Of a stretch of 64,000 nucleotides of DNA, positions 1 through 8,569 are shown piece after piece. Positions within the stretch are counted from its first letter, which is position 1. Each line of letters opens with the position of its first letter. Location: NCBI RefSeq assembly GCF_028421645.1, contig NZ_CP116887.1, positions 1,614,001 to 1,678,000 of the forward strand, read 5' to 3'. The translations under genes and the position numbers were made by a program. The DNA is from Aneurinibacillus sp. Ricciae_BoGa-3. Lineage in GTDB: Bacteria; Bacillota; Bacilli; Aneurinibacillales; Aneurinibacillaceae. Below the pieces are notes generated by a model, which saw only the letters and a list, made by a program, of their open reading frames with translations, had not been told where the DNA came from and did no database searches.

Positions 1-2
1 TA

Positions 3-347
3 CGAGAATACATGGGGCTATGGGTACGAGAGGGTGTACCTATTGCGCACCTTCCGGTGCGCTTAACAACGGAAAACGTATCGATTGTTTCTTTACGGAC
101 GCTCTATCGTTGGCAAGCAAAAATAAAGGGGAAGGTTCAGAATTGGATGCATAGACAAAGAGCCATAGTAGCGGCTAGATATGAGGAGGGGGAGGGATTA
201 CTTCCTCTGTATCGACAGGGGATGAATAGCAAACAGGAGCAGCGACTGCTTCTCTCTCTATTCTTCAACCAGGCAGGTAACCTCCCCCGAATGGGTACCC
301 TTTTTTCCACATTGAATCTCCGCCTGCCATATTTGGAAATGTGGTAA
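3..347 (+). CDS. Transposon-associated protein, C-terminal part (DUF6431-like), truncated by window edge
   Basis: The reading frame is open at the left edge and ends at a stop at 345-347, so only the C-terminal ~114 residues are seen. The visible part holds a helix-turn-helix-like stretch (SLRTLYRWQAKIKG) and a short basic C-terminal tail. It lies 150 bp ahead of a DDE transposase and a transposition ATPase. From memory, Bacillales elements with that pair often carry a DUF6431-type zinc-ribbon protein at this place, and the tail here resembles that family. The zinc-ribbon part would lie outside the window, so the assignment rests mainly on context. No promoter can be judged. Confidence 0.5.
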   Translation, partial: REYMGLWVREGVPIAHLPVRLTTENVSIVSLRTLYRWQAKIKGKVQNWMHRQRAIVAARYEEGEGLLPLYRQGMNSKQEQRLLLSLFFNQAGNLPRMGTLFSTLNLRLPYLEMW

Positions 348-498
348 GGGTTTAGCCTTTAGGATTGGTTGGCAAACAGACGCGATATGACTATATATCC
401 AAATTATGTATCAACAAAATATGTCACTCTCTTCCCCTTTTTTCTGTATGAGAAACTAGTCATAGCTTTATTTTTCATATAGAGGAGGAGTAAAAGAG

Positions 499-1881
499 AT
501 GGATGACAATCTTCGAAATGAGATTGCCGCTTTTCGCTTTGGTTTAATTGCACCGGTGGTGCAAAGGAGACTGGCTCCAGGGGAAAGGTATGCCCTTTTG
601 CGGGAAATCGCTGGCCAAACGTACACCATTCCATGTAGCGAAAAAACAAAAATTAGTATCCGCTCGCTAGAGCGATATCTTCAGGCCTATGAAAGTGGGG
701 GATTTGATGCGCTAAAGCCTCAGATTAGGGAAAAGAGAGGAAGCTTGCATCATCTTGAGCCGACCATTCTACAACGAGCTCTCGAATTGAGAAAAGAATT
801 GCCCAGTCGCAGCGTTGATCAAATCATCCGTATTCTTGAATTAGAGGCGGTTATAGAACGCGGTGTGTTAAAATCCCGTACCCTCTCTCGCTATTTTCAA
901 GAGAATGGCTGGAACAAACGAGACAAGCATCGAGCGGTTACCAAAGAATTTCGTATGTTTGAACATGATGCGCCAAATGATTGCTGGCAAGCAGATACGC
1001 AACATACTTTACATCTTCCTGACCCGGATAATCCGTCCAGACGGAAGAAAGCTTACTTAATTGCGATCCTTGATGACCATAGTCGTCGTATTATGCATGC
1101 TGAGTTCTTTTTTGAAGAGCGTTCTCCCAGGCTTGAAAGATGTATGCAAAAAGCTGTACTTAAATATGGTGTCCCCCACATCTTCTATTGCGATAATGGG
1201 TCGGTATATAGTGCCAAGCAATTTAAGATTATATGTGCCAAACTCGGAACAAAACTCATTCATGCCAAACCGTACTCACCGGAGTCGAAGGGTAAAATTG
1301 AAAAGTTCTTCCAGTATGTTGACAGCAGTTTCACTGGTGAGGCAAAACTTTTAGTTCAAGAAGGCAGATTGAAAAACTTGCAGCAACTTAATCAATATCT
1401 TCGCTCCTGGCTAGAATCTTACGATAATCGGATTCATCGTGGAACAGGACAAACACCGAAGAAACGATATGAAGCCAAAAAAGAAGAAGTTCGCTATCTT
1501 GATGCAGAAAAGGTAAAAGAATGCTTTCTGTGGGAAGAAGAGCGTACCGTAAGAAAAACGGCGATAATTGAGTTAGAAGGAAGTAATTATGATGTTGATT
1601 CCTCTCTTCGAGGGAAGAAAGTGAAGATTCGATATAACCCCTTTGACTTATCTCTTATCCAGGTATGGAAGGACGAACAGCGCTTTCCTGATGCCGTTCC
1701 AGCACAACTGCGTAATCAACAACACTCTAAGATACCGACAGACTCTGGCAACGATACACCACCGACGGTGGTGTCAGATTATCTAGAAAAACTGAAGAAA
1801 GAACAAGAAGATGAAAAACGTAGAGAGTTAGGAACACCGAGTTTCGTCACATGGAAAGAGAAGAAGCGAGGTGAAAAGTAA
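499..1881 (+). CDS. DDE-type integrase/transposase (rve superfamily)
   Basis: 460 residues. The N-terminal ~130 residues hold helix-turn-helix segments (SIRSLERYLQAYESGG; RTLSRYFQENGW). The catalytic RNase H-like core follows with the expected acidic triad: D in CWQADTQH (~residue 164), D in IFYCDNGSVYSAK (~231) and E in SPESKGKIEKFF (~268). A C-terminal beta-rich domain (FDLSLIQVWKDEQ) resembles the Mu/IS481 C-terminal domain. The start ATG has a strong AGGAGGAG ribosome binding site about 10 bp upstream. It cuts and joins transposon ends, probably with the ATPase whose ATG overlaps its stop. It appears intact. The exact IS family is uncertain. Confidence 0.85.
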   Translation: MDDNLRNEIAAFRFGLIAPVVQRRLAPGERYALLREIAGQTYTIPCSEKTKISIRSLERYLQAYESGGFDALKPQIREKRGSLHHLEPTILQRALELRKELPSRSVDQIIRILELEAVIERGVLKSRTLSRYFQENGWNKRDKHRAVTKEFRMFEHDAPNDCWQADTQHTLHLPDPDNPSRRKKAYLIAILDDHSRRIMHAEFFFEERSPRLERCMQKAVLKYGVPHIFYCDNGSVYSAKQFKIICAKLGTKLIHAKPYSPESKGKIEKFFQYVDSSFTGEAKLLVQEGRLKNLQQLNQYLRSWLESYDNRIHRGTGQTPKKRYEAKKEEVRYLDAEKVKECFLWEEERTVRKTAIIELEGSNYDVDSSLRGKKVKIRYNPFDLSLIQVWKDEQRFPDAVPAQLRNQQHSKIPTDSGNDTPPTVVSDYLEKLKKEQEDEKRRELGTPSFVTWKEKKRGEK

Positions 1882-2675
1882 TGATCTTAGAGTTTTTCGA
1901 AATGAAAGAGGTTCCCTTTACACGCGAAATTTTACCTGCCCATCTTTTCGGTTCAGCAACGCATCAAGAAGCTTCAGCCCGACTGGAATACGCGACTCAT
2001 CATCGGCAGTGTTGCCTTCTTACAGGGGACCCGGGAACAGGCAAATCCACCGCTGTTCGTTCTCTTATCTATCATTCCGATCAGGTAAAGTATCGGCATG
2101 TATACCTGTGTGATTCTGCACTTACACCAAAGCTTTTTTACCACGAGGTCTTACACTTTTTTGGTATGCAACCTGCTTATCGCGCTACAGAAGCAAAGCG
2201 ACAATTTCAAACCTTGATGCTAGATATTTATGAAAATGAAAAAAAGATTCCGGTTATTACCCTTGATGAAGCCCATCATTTTTCAGAGAATATGTTGCAA
2301 GAGCTCCGATTTATTTTAAATTTCAAAGAGGATTCCATGTCCCCTATGTCATTGATTTTAATTGGTCAACCAAGTTTGCGAAACCAATTGAAAAGCAAGC
2401 ATTTAGAAGCCATTGACCAGCGAATTCAACTCCGTTACCAAATTACTGGGTTAACGGAAAAGGAAACACATGCCTATATTCGGCACCATCTTCAAGTTGC
2501 GCAAACACCACACGATATCTTTTCGGAAGAAGCTCTTCGAGCCATTTATCATTTCACACAAGGCGTACCTCGAAAAATTAATACTTTGTGTAGTCAAAGC
2601 TTGTTAGATGCATGCGTGTTAGGAAATAAAATTGTCGGTGAATCTCATATTCAACGGGTCATTAACGAGCAATAA
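1881..2675 (+). CDS. AAA+ ATPase of transposition module (ExeA/TniB/MuB-like)
   Basis: 264 residues. The start ATG overlaps the transposase stop by one base, so translation is coupled. Walker A is GDPGTGKST (~residues 49-57) and Walker B is VITLDEAHH (~128-136). A sensor-type stretch LILIGQPSLR follows, and a C-terminal lid with HFTQGVPRKINTLC is typical of ExeA-like ATPases. In Tn7, Mu and Tn5053-type systems the equivalent ATPase picks the target and activates the transposase, and the pairing here implies the same role. A secretion ExeA function is unlikely because no peptidoglycan-binding domain or secretion gene is present. Confidence 0.85.
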   Translation: MILEFFEMKEVPFTREILPAHLFGSATHQEASARLEYATHHRQCCLLTGDPGTGKSTAVRSLIYHSDQVKYRHVYLCDSALTPKLFYHEVLHFFGMQPAYRATEAKRQFQTLMLDIYENEKKIPVITLDEAHHFSENMLQELRFILNFKEDSMSPMSLILIGQPSLRNQLKSKHLEAIDQRIQLRYQITGLTEKETHAYIRHHLQVAQTPHDIFSEEALRAIYHFTQGVPRKINTLCSQSLLDACVLGNKIVGESHIQRVINEQ

Positions 2676-2676
2676 T

Positions 2677-2702
2677 GGAGGGGATCTTTTCCTCTCCGTT
2701 TT
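2677..2702 (+). terminator. Hairpin terminator after transposition ATPase
   Basis: An 8-bp stem (GGAGGGGA with TTCCTCTCC, one G-T pair) starts 2 bases after the ATPase stop codon and is followed by TTTT. Confidence 0.6.
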
Positions 2703-2735
2703 GTATTTCCGACACAAAAATAGGCGGCACACTAG

Positions 2736-2814
2736 TAGCCAGCGGCAATGAATGTGACTGCATCCCATTGGCTACGCCAATGCGGCTGGCTAAACATCCG
2801 CCATCGAAGATGGC
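2736..2814. repeat. Nested and adjacent inverted repeats upstream of the Tn554-like module
   Basis: Outer arms TAGCCAGC (2736-2743) and GCTGGCTA (2785-2792) enclose a perfect inner hairpin, CATTGGC-TAC-GCCAATG (2766-2782). A third hairpin, GCCATC-GAA-GATGGC (2800-2814), follows. They lie between the terminator of one transposon module and the first gene of the next. They could be recombinase sites, an element end, or an RNA leader of the HTH gene at 2840. The sequence alone does not decide. Confidence 0.55.
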
Positions 2815-2839
2815 TGCGGACAATAGGAAGTGATTTATA

Positions 2840-3367
2840 ATGGTATATCTAACGGTTAGAGAAACTGCTGTAAAGCTAACGAAAAGTGAGGAAACGATTA
2901 AGCGTCGATTACGAGCAGGGTTGTTCCCCAACGCATATAAACGAAATGATAAAGAAGGATGGAGAATACCAGAGTCAGATTTACATGATATCATTGCCCA
3001 TTCGTCCTTCAACCAACAATTATGCTATGAAAAGTCTGAATACAAACAATCAACTGAAGAAATTGTTGATTTGGCTTACCGAATTGCGATGCTTGCTGAA
3101 CCTTCAAAGGATGAAGTTACTCTTCTCTCTGTTTTAGATTTAAAACATGCCTTAGAAATTTTGCTGATTATGAGGCAGTCTCCAAAACCTGTTAAGAATC
3201 CATTAGGGTTTATCAAGCGAGCTATAAAAGAAGGGTGGTCACCAATCACCCAACCTAAAAAAATAGATCGAAAGAGACAAAACCTAGAGGAAAGACTCAA
3301 ATTTCATTCATATTCCCCATCAACCCCTTTTCCTTTTTACAACTGGTTGGAGGATGATGAATCGTGA
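2840..3367 (+). CDS. Helix-turn-helix protein of recombinase operon (excisionase-like N-terminus)
   Basis: 175 residues. The N-terminal ~50 residues (LTVRETAVKLTKSEETIKRRLRAG, then GWRIPESDL) match the winged-helix MerR/excisionase HTH_17 pattern, so DNA binding is likely. The remaining ~120 residues are charged and match no family I know. The stop overlaps the start of the following recombinase (GTGA), which shows co-translation. A role as directionality factor, regulator or end-binding cofactor is inferred from position only. The ribosome binding site is AGGAAG, about 8 bp upstream. Confidence 0.6.
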   Translation: MVYLTVRETAVKLTKSEETIKRRLRAGLFPNAYKRNDKEGWRIPESDLHDIIAHSSFNQQLCYEKSEYKQSTEEIVDLAYRIAMLAEPSKDEVTLLSVLDLKHALEILLIMRQSPKPVKNPLGFIKRAIKEGWSPITQPKKIDRKRQNLEERLKFHSYSPSTPFPFYNWLEDDES

Positions 3368-4731
3368 ACGGCAATTATCGTTATCACAGATGTCCAACGG
3401 GTGTAGTTAGTCAATATGCTGTGTTGGTTTTTAATCCTAGAGGAAAACCTTTTATGCCCCTTACCGATTTTTTTAAACATGAGCAGGGGAGAATTTCTGA
3501 TTCCTCTGCATTCAATTACTTAGATATCTTGTTACCCTTCTTTCGTTGGTTAGACCAGTTCAGCAATTATCAGAACGCTCGTGTCGTATGGGACATGGAA
3601 GTACAAGCGATCCAAGTGGCTGTTACGGATTACTTAAAGCAAGAAATGTATTGTAAAGTGCGCCCCTACGAGACCTTTGAATTTGTCAACCTGACTGTTA
3701 AAAGCCCTAATACAGTCAATCGTTTTTTGGCTGCTCTCAAGGCGTTTTACAAGGCGATGATTAAAAAAAAGATGTATCCTTACCCAAATCCTTTAATCGA
3801 TTCCCAAGCCATCTCTAAGGAGGCTCAAGAGCCTTTAGAGGGGGAGAGAAAAGGTCGCCCTCGTATGCCTCAAGTAGCTGGTACAGAAAAACCTTCACCT
3901 CATACTCGTCGTCGTGAAACAGATAACTTCTTCAAAATTCTAAATGACGAGTGGCAACCCGTTATCATTGATGATCCTTTCCTTCCCTCACAGGTATTTG
4001 AAGCGGGTAAAAAAGTGGGTTGGACATTAAGAGATGAGGTCATTGGACGAATGTTATTCGAGACAGGTGGTAGAGCAACCGAGGTTATTGAAGTCAATAT
4101 TGGAGATTATCGGGCAAGAACCTCGATCCGTGAAATGTCTACGTTTAGCAAAGGGAGTCATGGTCGGAGAATAAAATTCTTGTTGTTTAGTGATGATACC
4201 TACACATTGCTCATGAAGTATCTCAATACAGAGCGAAAACAACATGATCCAAACGGTTTATGCTTTGATGAATTACCCGATGAAGCTCCCATTTTCCTTA
4301 CTAAACGGGGGACAGCCTACAATTACCATGCGTGGTATGCTCACTGGAAGAAAGCCATGGAAGTAGCCGGAATGGACGTAAATCCTCACAAAACGAGGCA
4401 TTGGTACGTCACCCGTCGAATGAGGATGATCTACGAAACATCCAAAACGGAGCAAGAAAAAACAGCGGGTATCGAGGGATTGGTCAAGTACATGAAATGG
4501 AGAAGTGATGAAACACTCAAGGTGTATGAACACTACTTTAACGAGCAAGAGCAATTAAAGCAAATTGATCAACTTCATCAAAATATGAAGTTAGTAGAAG
4601 AAGAACATAAGGCTCAACGGAAGCGCAAGACAAAATCGAATCACTTGCCTTCCGAACTATTAAAGAAACAAGAGATAATCATCGAAGATGAAGAACTTCG
4701 AGACTTTTATATGGGATTGGAGGACGAGTAA
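3364..4731 (+). CDS. Tyrosine recombinase, TnpA-like (455 aa)
   Basis: The start is GTG, overlapping the previous stop. The N-terminal half looks like a core-binding (SAM-like) domain, and the C-terminal half is the catalytic phage-integrase domain. Visible catalytic positions are R in GGRATEVIEV (~residue 238), a K in the beta-hairpin region FSKGSHGRR, the box II motif HKTRH (~342-346) and the nucleophile Y in TLKVYEHYF (~389). The distance between boxes is normal. A charged ~60-residue C-terminal tail follows. It resembles the first recombinase of Tn554-type transposons. It overlaps the next gene by one base (TAATG) and is probably active together with it. Confidence 0.8.
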   Translation: MNGNYRYHRCPTGVVSQYAVLVFNPRGKPFMPLTDFFKHEQGRISDSSAFNYLDILLPFFRWLDQFSNYQNARVVWDMEVQAIQVAVTDYLKQEMYCKVRPYETFEFVNLTVKSPNTVNRFLAALKAFYKAMIKKKMYPYPNPLIDSQAISKEAQEPLEGERKGRPRMPQVAGTEKPSPHTRRRETDNFFKILNDEWQPVIIDDPFLPSQVFEAGKKVGWTLRDEVIGRMLFETGGRATEVIEVNIGDYRARTSIREMSTFSKGSHGRRIKFLLFSDDTYTLLMKYLNTERKQHDPNGLCFDELPDEAPIFLTKRGTAYNYHAWYAHWKKAMEVAGMDVNPHKTRHWYVTRRMRMIYETSKTEQEKTAGIEGLVKYMKWRSDETLKVYEHYFNEQEQLKQIDQLHQNMKLVEEEHKAQRKRKTKSNHLPSELLKKQEIIIEDEELRDFYMGLEDE

Positions 4732-6923
4732 TGTCGGTAGTATTAGATAGAGAGATAACATGGTTTCAGCAGCTAAAAGGCAACATTGTAGACGAAATTT
4801 TAGCTATTACCGATGGTAAGGGAAGATCAGGATGGGAGAAACTTGATAAGAATTTCCTATGGTATTTCGTTCGTAACTGTGCTGGGTTTCCTTGGGCAAA
4901 CCATCTCGCTTTATCTATGGTAGTAAGGGTATTAAATAACAATGATTATAAAACGATTCAAAACTCAATTTATTCTGTTCATCCACGATTGAAAGACCTA
5001 TTCGATATTTTCGACTTATCCTCCATGGAGGAATTCGACCCTGATAAGCATATGTATGATTATCTAACAAAAGAAGTGTTAAAGGAAGACTCGGATAGTA
5101 TGCGAGCATCATTTCACTCAACGTACACAGGCAACAGACGTATAGTTGAATCTTGGCTTCGTACCAAGTGTGACGATATAACAAGATCAAAACTAATGCC
5201 TTATTTACTCCCATCCTTCACATACTCTGCAAAAGAGTTAGGAATAAGGAAGAAAGCACGTAATCAGGCGATAGAAACTCGTAAAAACGAGACAAATGCT
5301 ATTGTTCCTGTATATCCTCAAATTCGAGCTGAAGCCCATCTGAGATGGAATCAACTGAAACGGTTGCGCGATCAGTATACAAAGGTATTGAAGGAAGTTC
5401 AAACGAAGGGTTTCTCCCTCCCTCTTGACTTTAACTATTATGATAAAGACCCTACTGACAAGAATGTAAAATATGTGGAACAATTTCACTTTCGGTTGTG
5501 GGATAAGCGATCATTTGTTCTGGCACATCAAGAAAAGATGAGTGAAAACACCATTAAAGCCGCGCAAAAACAAACCGGAGCATACTCCTACGAACAAAAT
5601 GAATATTTTTTAGAATTTATAAAAGCTGTACCGCTCAAGGGGGATTTAGAAGAAAGTCAAGACAGAGAAGGTTTATGGTTTTTAGAATTGCTCAAGGAAG
5701 GGGTACTAGGTACTTATTATTATTCAAATGATACCGAAATCAAAGAAAGAAAAAAGAGGTTTCTTCTAAAGTGGGGATACGGTGTTAAGGATAAAATGGA
5801 ATCGTACCCAAAACCTTTTGAATCGCAGGTAGCTGGTGTCCTCTCTCAACCCAAATTTATCTCGGAGAACCAAGGGCGATCTGTGGGGGTAATATTTTCT
5901 CCGGAACCGTTTTATGTGGCAGCAACCTTTGGTCTAACTGCGATTGATTTGATCACCACAACAGGAGCTAGAATCAATGAAGTTCTTCAAATTACCCCAA
6001 CCAAGAAGTGTTTGGTCATTACAAATGATACGGATGGTAAAAAGCCAATAACAAGATACCTGTTTAGAGTCATTCCAAAAGGACGAACTGAACATGAGAA
6101 CTTTTATATGACCGAGGAATCTTTCAAACTGATATCTGATCTGACAAAGATGCTCAAAGAACATTATACAGACGGAAATATTCCTCGAATTGCATATCAA
6201 GGAAATCGCGGGATTTTAAAAGGTGAAGATGGGATTGCCCCTTATTTGTTTCAATATAATGGACAAGGATTGACTGGTAGTCATGGTATTTCCTCATGTA
6301 TGCGTTATTTACTTCATAGAATGATCTTTCAAGATCAAGAAGGTAATCCTATCATCATTAAAGCGCATCTTTTACGTCACGCCTTTGCTAACCATCTTCA
6401 ACATGCACAAAAGGTGCCTATTGATATCATCGCAAAAATTTTACACCAAAAAGATACAGGTGTAACAGAGTATTATGCGGAAGCAACAGACTCCCAAGTG
6501 GCCGTCAAAACCCATGAACTTCATCAAATCATGGCTACTTATATTCATTTAAATTCCTCGGTTGTCCGTGGTGGTGAAGAACTAATTAAAGCCTTAGAGG
6601 AACGAAGACAGAAAGTAGGAACATTTACCCAAGTCGTGGGAGGGATTTGCTCCGTGGATGCACTTTGCCCTGTGAAAATGGCTTGTGTAGGATGTGGCGG
6701 TAAGATTCCCACACCTGAGAAGAAAGACGATCTTATTGAGTATAAGAAGTGGGCTGAAGAAAGTTTGGATTTATTCGAGCAAACCGACAAACCTTTGGAA
6801 GTTCAAAAGATGAAAGCAGTCATAAGAGATGCAGATAAGGAACTGTATGAGATTGAGTTGATCGAGCAGTACAGGAGGGATGAACAATATGAGCCAGAAC
6901 TCCGAATCAATTCCAAAGAATAG
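4731..6923 (+). CDS. Tyrosine recombinase, TnpB-like (730 aa) with C-terminal cysteine motif
   Basis: 730 residues, longer than a standard integrase and comparable to the long recombinase of Tn554. The N-terminal ~370 residues are of unknown fold. The catalytic domain shows R in TTGARINEVLQI, K in RVIPKGRTEH, box II HLLRH, H in ILHQKDTG and nucleophile Y in TEYYAEA. After it lies a putative zinc-binding cluster, CSVDALCPVKMACVGCGG (~residues 640-657, four cysteines), then a helical tail. Its 3' end overlaps the start of the TnpC-like gene. Both recombinases keep full active sites, so neither looks like a dead partner. Confidence 0.8.
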   Translation: MSVVLDREITWFQQLKGNIVDEILAITDGKGRSGWEKLDKNFLWYFVRNCAGFPWANHLALSMVVRVLNNNDYKTIQNSIYSVHPRLKDLFDIFDLSSMEEFDPDKHMYDYLTKEVLKEDSDSMRASFHSTYTGNRRIVESWLRTKCDDITRSKLMPYLLPSFTYSAKELGIRKKARNQAIETRKNETNAIVPVYPQIRAEAHLRWNQLKRLRDQYTKVLKEVQTKGFSLPLDFNYYDKDPTDKNVKYVEQFHFRLWDKRSFVLAHQEKMSENTIKAAQKQTGAYSYEQNEYFLEFIKAVPLKGDLEESQDREGLWFLELLKEGVLGTYYYSNDTEIKERKKRFLLKWGYGVKDKMESYPKPFESQVAGVLSQPKFISENQGRSVGVIFSPEPFYVAATFGLTAIDLITTTGARINEVLQITPTKKCLVITNDTDGKKPITRYLFRVIPKGRTEHENFYMTEESFKLISDLTKMLKEHYTDGNIPRIAYQGNRGILKGEDGIAPYLFQYNGQGLTGSHGISSCMRYLLHRMIFQDQEGNPIIIKAHLLRHAFANHLQHAQKVPIDIIAKILHQKDTGVTEYYAEATDSQVAVKTHELHQIMATYIHLNSSVVRGGEELIKALEERRQKVGTFTQVVGGICSVDALCPVKMACVGCGGKIPTPEKKDDLIEYKKWAEESLDLFEQTDKPLEVQKMKAVIRDADKELYEIELIEQYRRDEQYEPELRINSKE

Positions 6924-7374
6924 TTCCTATCCTTGGTTGGATCAGGCAAGACAGGATAGAACAAATCGTACAACTGATCTTGGTAAACGAGCAATAGATG
7001 AATTAGTTAATCAAGGTCAAGATGTCACTTATGCTTCAGTATCGAGAAAGTCAAAAGAAATCGATCCTGAAGGTAAAGGCATTCACGTAAATACTATTAA
7101 GAATCCTGAACTTCACGCATATTACGCCCAACATAGTTTATCGTATAAAAAGAATCAAGCAAGGAACAGTCGTCGTAAAGCTAGAAAAGAAGTGTCTGTG
7201 ACCTATGACTTTACCGATATAAAACTGGATCGAGATGTTAAAAATGTCCGAAAGCGATATCGGCAGATGACGAAAGATGAGTTGATTGAAAAACTAATTC
7301 AAGCAGAGCAATTCATTGCTCTTAATTTTACAGATTGGCTTTCAGAACAGTTTGGAGCATTTCCGAAAGATTAA
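6889..7374 (+). CDS. TnpC-like accessory protein of the recombinase module
   Basis: 161 residues, basic, with an HTH-like region at ~30-70 (VTYASVSRKSKEID, then NTIKNPELHAYY) and a helical C-terminal half that includes a leucine/isoleucine-spaced segment (DELIEKLIQAEQFIA). I prefer the second ATG at 6889 because AGGAGG lies 10 bp before it, while the ATG at 6880 touches that site. It overlaps the TnpB-like gene by 35 bp. By position and size it corresponds to TnpC of Tn554, or the DUF6262 family. The function in that family is accessory to the two recombinases. Confidence 0.6.
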   Translation: MSQNSESIPKNSSYPWLDQARQDRTNRTTDLGKRAIDELVNQGQDVTYASVSRKSKEIDPEGKGIHVNTIKNPELHAYYAQHSLSYKKNQARNSRRKARKEVSVTYDFTDIKLDRDVKNVRKRYRQMTKDELIEKLIQAEQFIALNFTDWLSEQFGAFPKD

Positions 7375-7377
7375 TTC

Positions 7378-7428
7378 AAAGGTCGGTAACCTTACATTAA
7401 AGAGGTTAACAACCTTTTTGTTTTTTTA
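7378..7428 (+). terminator. Double small hairpin terminator after the recombinase operon
   Basis: Two short hairpins, AAGGT...ACCTT (7379-7393) and AGGTT-AAC-AACCT (7403-7415), are followed by TTTTTG and then TTTTTTT. They lie directly after the TnpC-like stop. Confidence 0.55.
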
Positions 7429-7533
7429 TATTCCATTATATTGTTGAACTATCGACTCCCGTTAGTGCAATTCAAAGAAGTGTGAACAATTGTTTCAACT
7501 ATTCAGGACTTCCTCCTATTTCATGAATGTTTC

Positions 7534-7968
7534 CTATTTGCCAGAAGCATGTCCATCGATAAAATGAATTGTAACGTTTGCACCATAATCTGTACCATCT
7601 GTGTTGACCCACATATAGTCATCGTACCTATGACCAAAAGCCTCGCTCTCTGATGTCTGCTGACCTTTTCCAAGGATTTTTTCCACCTCGACTAGAGTCA
7701 TTCCACCGCTACCCCTATCGTGGTTGCCTTCCTTAATTTTGTCATACATAGCACGAGTATTTTTGGTACCTTTAGTTGTAGGTGTCGTATTCGTGTCTGA
7801 AGTTGGTACAACAGTGTTTCCTAGGGGCTAGCCGGATTTAACGGTTGATACTGAAGGGTTGCTAAGTCCTTCTTGTGAATGGATGTATTTACCGTTATTC
7901 ATAGCTCCAATAGTTCCTATGGCACCTAATACGACGAGTATTCCTAAAATAAGCCAATGTTTTTTCAT
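7534..7968 (-). pseudogene. Exported DUF3862/SmpA-type small protein interrupted by an in-frame amber codon
   Basis: Reading minus from ATG at 7968, with AAGGAGA 6 bp upstream, gives a signal-like N-terminus MKKHWLILGILVVLGAIG and a Thr/Ser-rich linker. At codon 47 (7830-7828) there is a TAG. The same frame continues to 7534 with a domain containing GMTLVEVEKILGKG and YMWVNTDG, which resembles DUF3862 / BLIP-SmpA-like modules. The frame is otherwise intact for 144 codons. Either one substitution created the stop or the TAG is read through. The C-terminus ends a little earlier than family members I recall. The downstream part alone could start at Met 7749, but without a signal peptide. Confidence 0.65.
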
Positions 7969-8463
7969 GAGGTTCTCCTTATTTTAGTGTTTATTTTCGT
8001 TAATTATTTACATAGAAATTATCCGCTCAAAAATTTAATATTTAGAGAGCCATTTGTTAATTTTTAGTAAAAGTTGAGTTCAAGCGATGTTCAATTAGAT
8101 GAGTAGAAACGATGGACACGTTTCATTTCAAATCAGCAATTTTAAAAGTAATTTATGACGATGTATAAAGTTACATCATGAAACATTCTCATTCAAAAGC
8201 TATCTATTGATCCCTGTTAGCGGAACAAGAAACCGCAAAGAGCCTTCTTATTGAAGTAAAGATCCCGGTTAGCTTATGCGTTGTTCTAATAATACATTGG
8301 ATTGGATGAAAAAATAATAAGCAAGGAGGCGTAAGGGAATTGGAATGTTCTATTTACATTAAAAATGGAGAGTAAAAGCAAAAATCAATTACGGTTAAAA
8401 CCCAGAGAATTTTTTATCACTTATTGAAGGATACTGTCCAATAGCGGAACAAAAAGAGACTAC
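7969..8463. other. AT-rich intergenic region between pseudogene and IS1182-family element
   Basis: No convincing gene on either strand. It contains the ribosome binding site of the minus-strand pseudogene near 7974-7980. A short direct repeat containing TAGCGGAACAA occurs near 8219 and near 8443. I cannot link these to an element end. They could mark the remnant of a further mobile element. Confidence 0.5.
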
Positions 8464-8468
8464 TGAAT
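8464..8468. repeat. Possible target-site duplication (TGAAT), left copy
   Basis: TGAAT directly abuts the left inverted repeat of the IS. The matching copy is at 10163-10167. Five matching bases can arise by chance. Confidence 0.5.
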
Positions 8469-8504
8469 GAGGCCACTGCAAAACACTTACATTTATAGGA
8501 AGGA

Positions 8505-8527
8505 ACGCCCCGACGGGGCGTTTTTTT
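8505..8527 (+). terminator. Terminator inside left end of the IS
   Basis: ACGCCCC-GAC-GGGGCGT followed by a run of seven T. It lies between the left inverted repeat and the transposase start, so it would block read-in from the flank. Confidence 0.8.
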
Positions 8528-8569
8528 GTTACAATTAGGAAAGAACAAGTCGCTTGGGGAGAAATACAT

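Larger units (their letters stand above)
3..2702 (+). mobile_element. Three-gene DDE transposon module (small protein, transposase, AAA ATPase), left end missing
   Basis: Three co-directional genes make up the module: a truncated small protein, a Mu/Tn7-like rve-fold transposase and an ExeA/TniB-like ATPase. The last two overlap by one base (TAATG). A hairpin terminator follows at 2677-2702. This layout is typical of transposons that use a target-selecting ATPase beside the DDE recombinase. I did not find terminal inverted repeats, since the left end is outside the window, so the true right boundary is unknown. Confidence 0.55.
2736..7428 (+). mobile_element. Tn554-like site-specific transposon module (HTH, TnpA-, TnpB-, TnpC-like)
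   Basis: Four tightly packed genes: an HTH protein, two different tyrosine recombinases of 455 and 730 residues, and a 161-residue basic protein. Junctions overlap (GTGA, TAATG, and a 35-bp overlap). Tn554 has the same order of a shorter recombinase, a longer one and a small TnpC that affects orientation and frequency. The HTH gene in front is not part of classical Tn554. Boundaries are drawn from the inverted repeats upstream and the terminator downstream, because I could not identify the core att sites. Confidence 0.6.
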
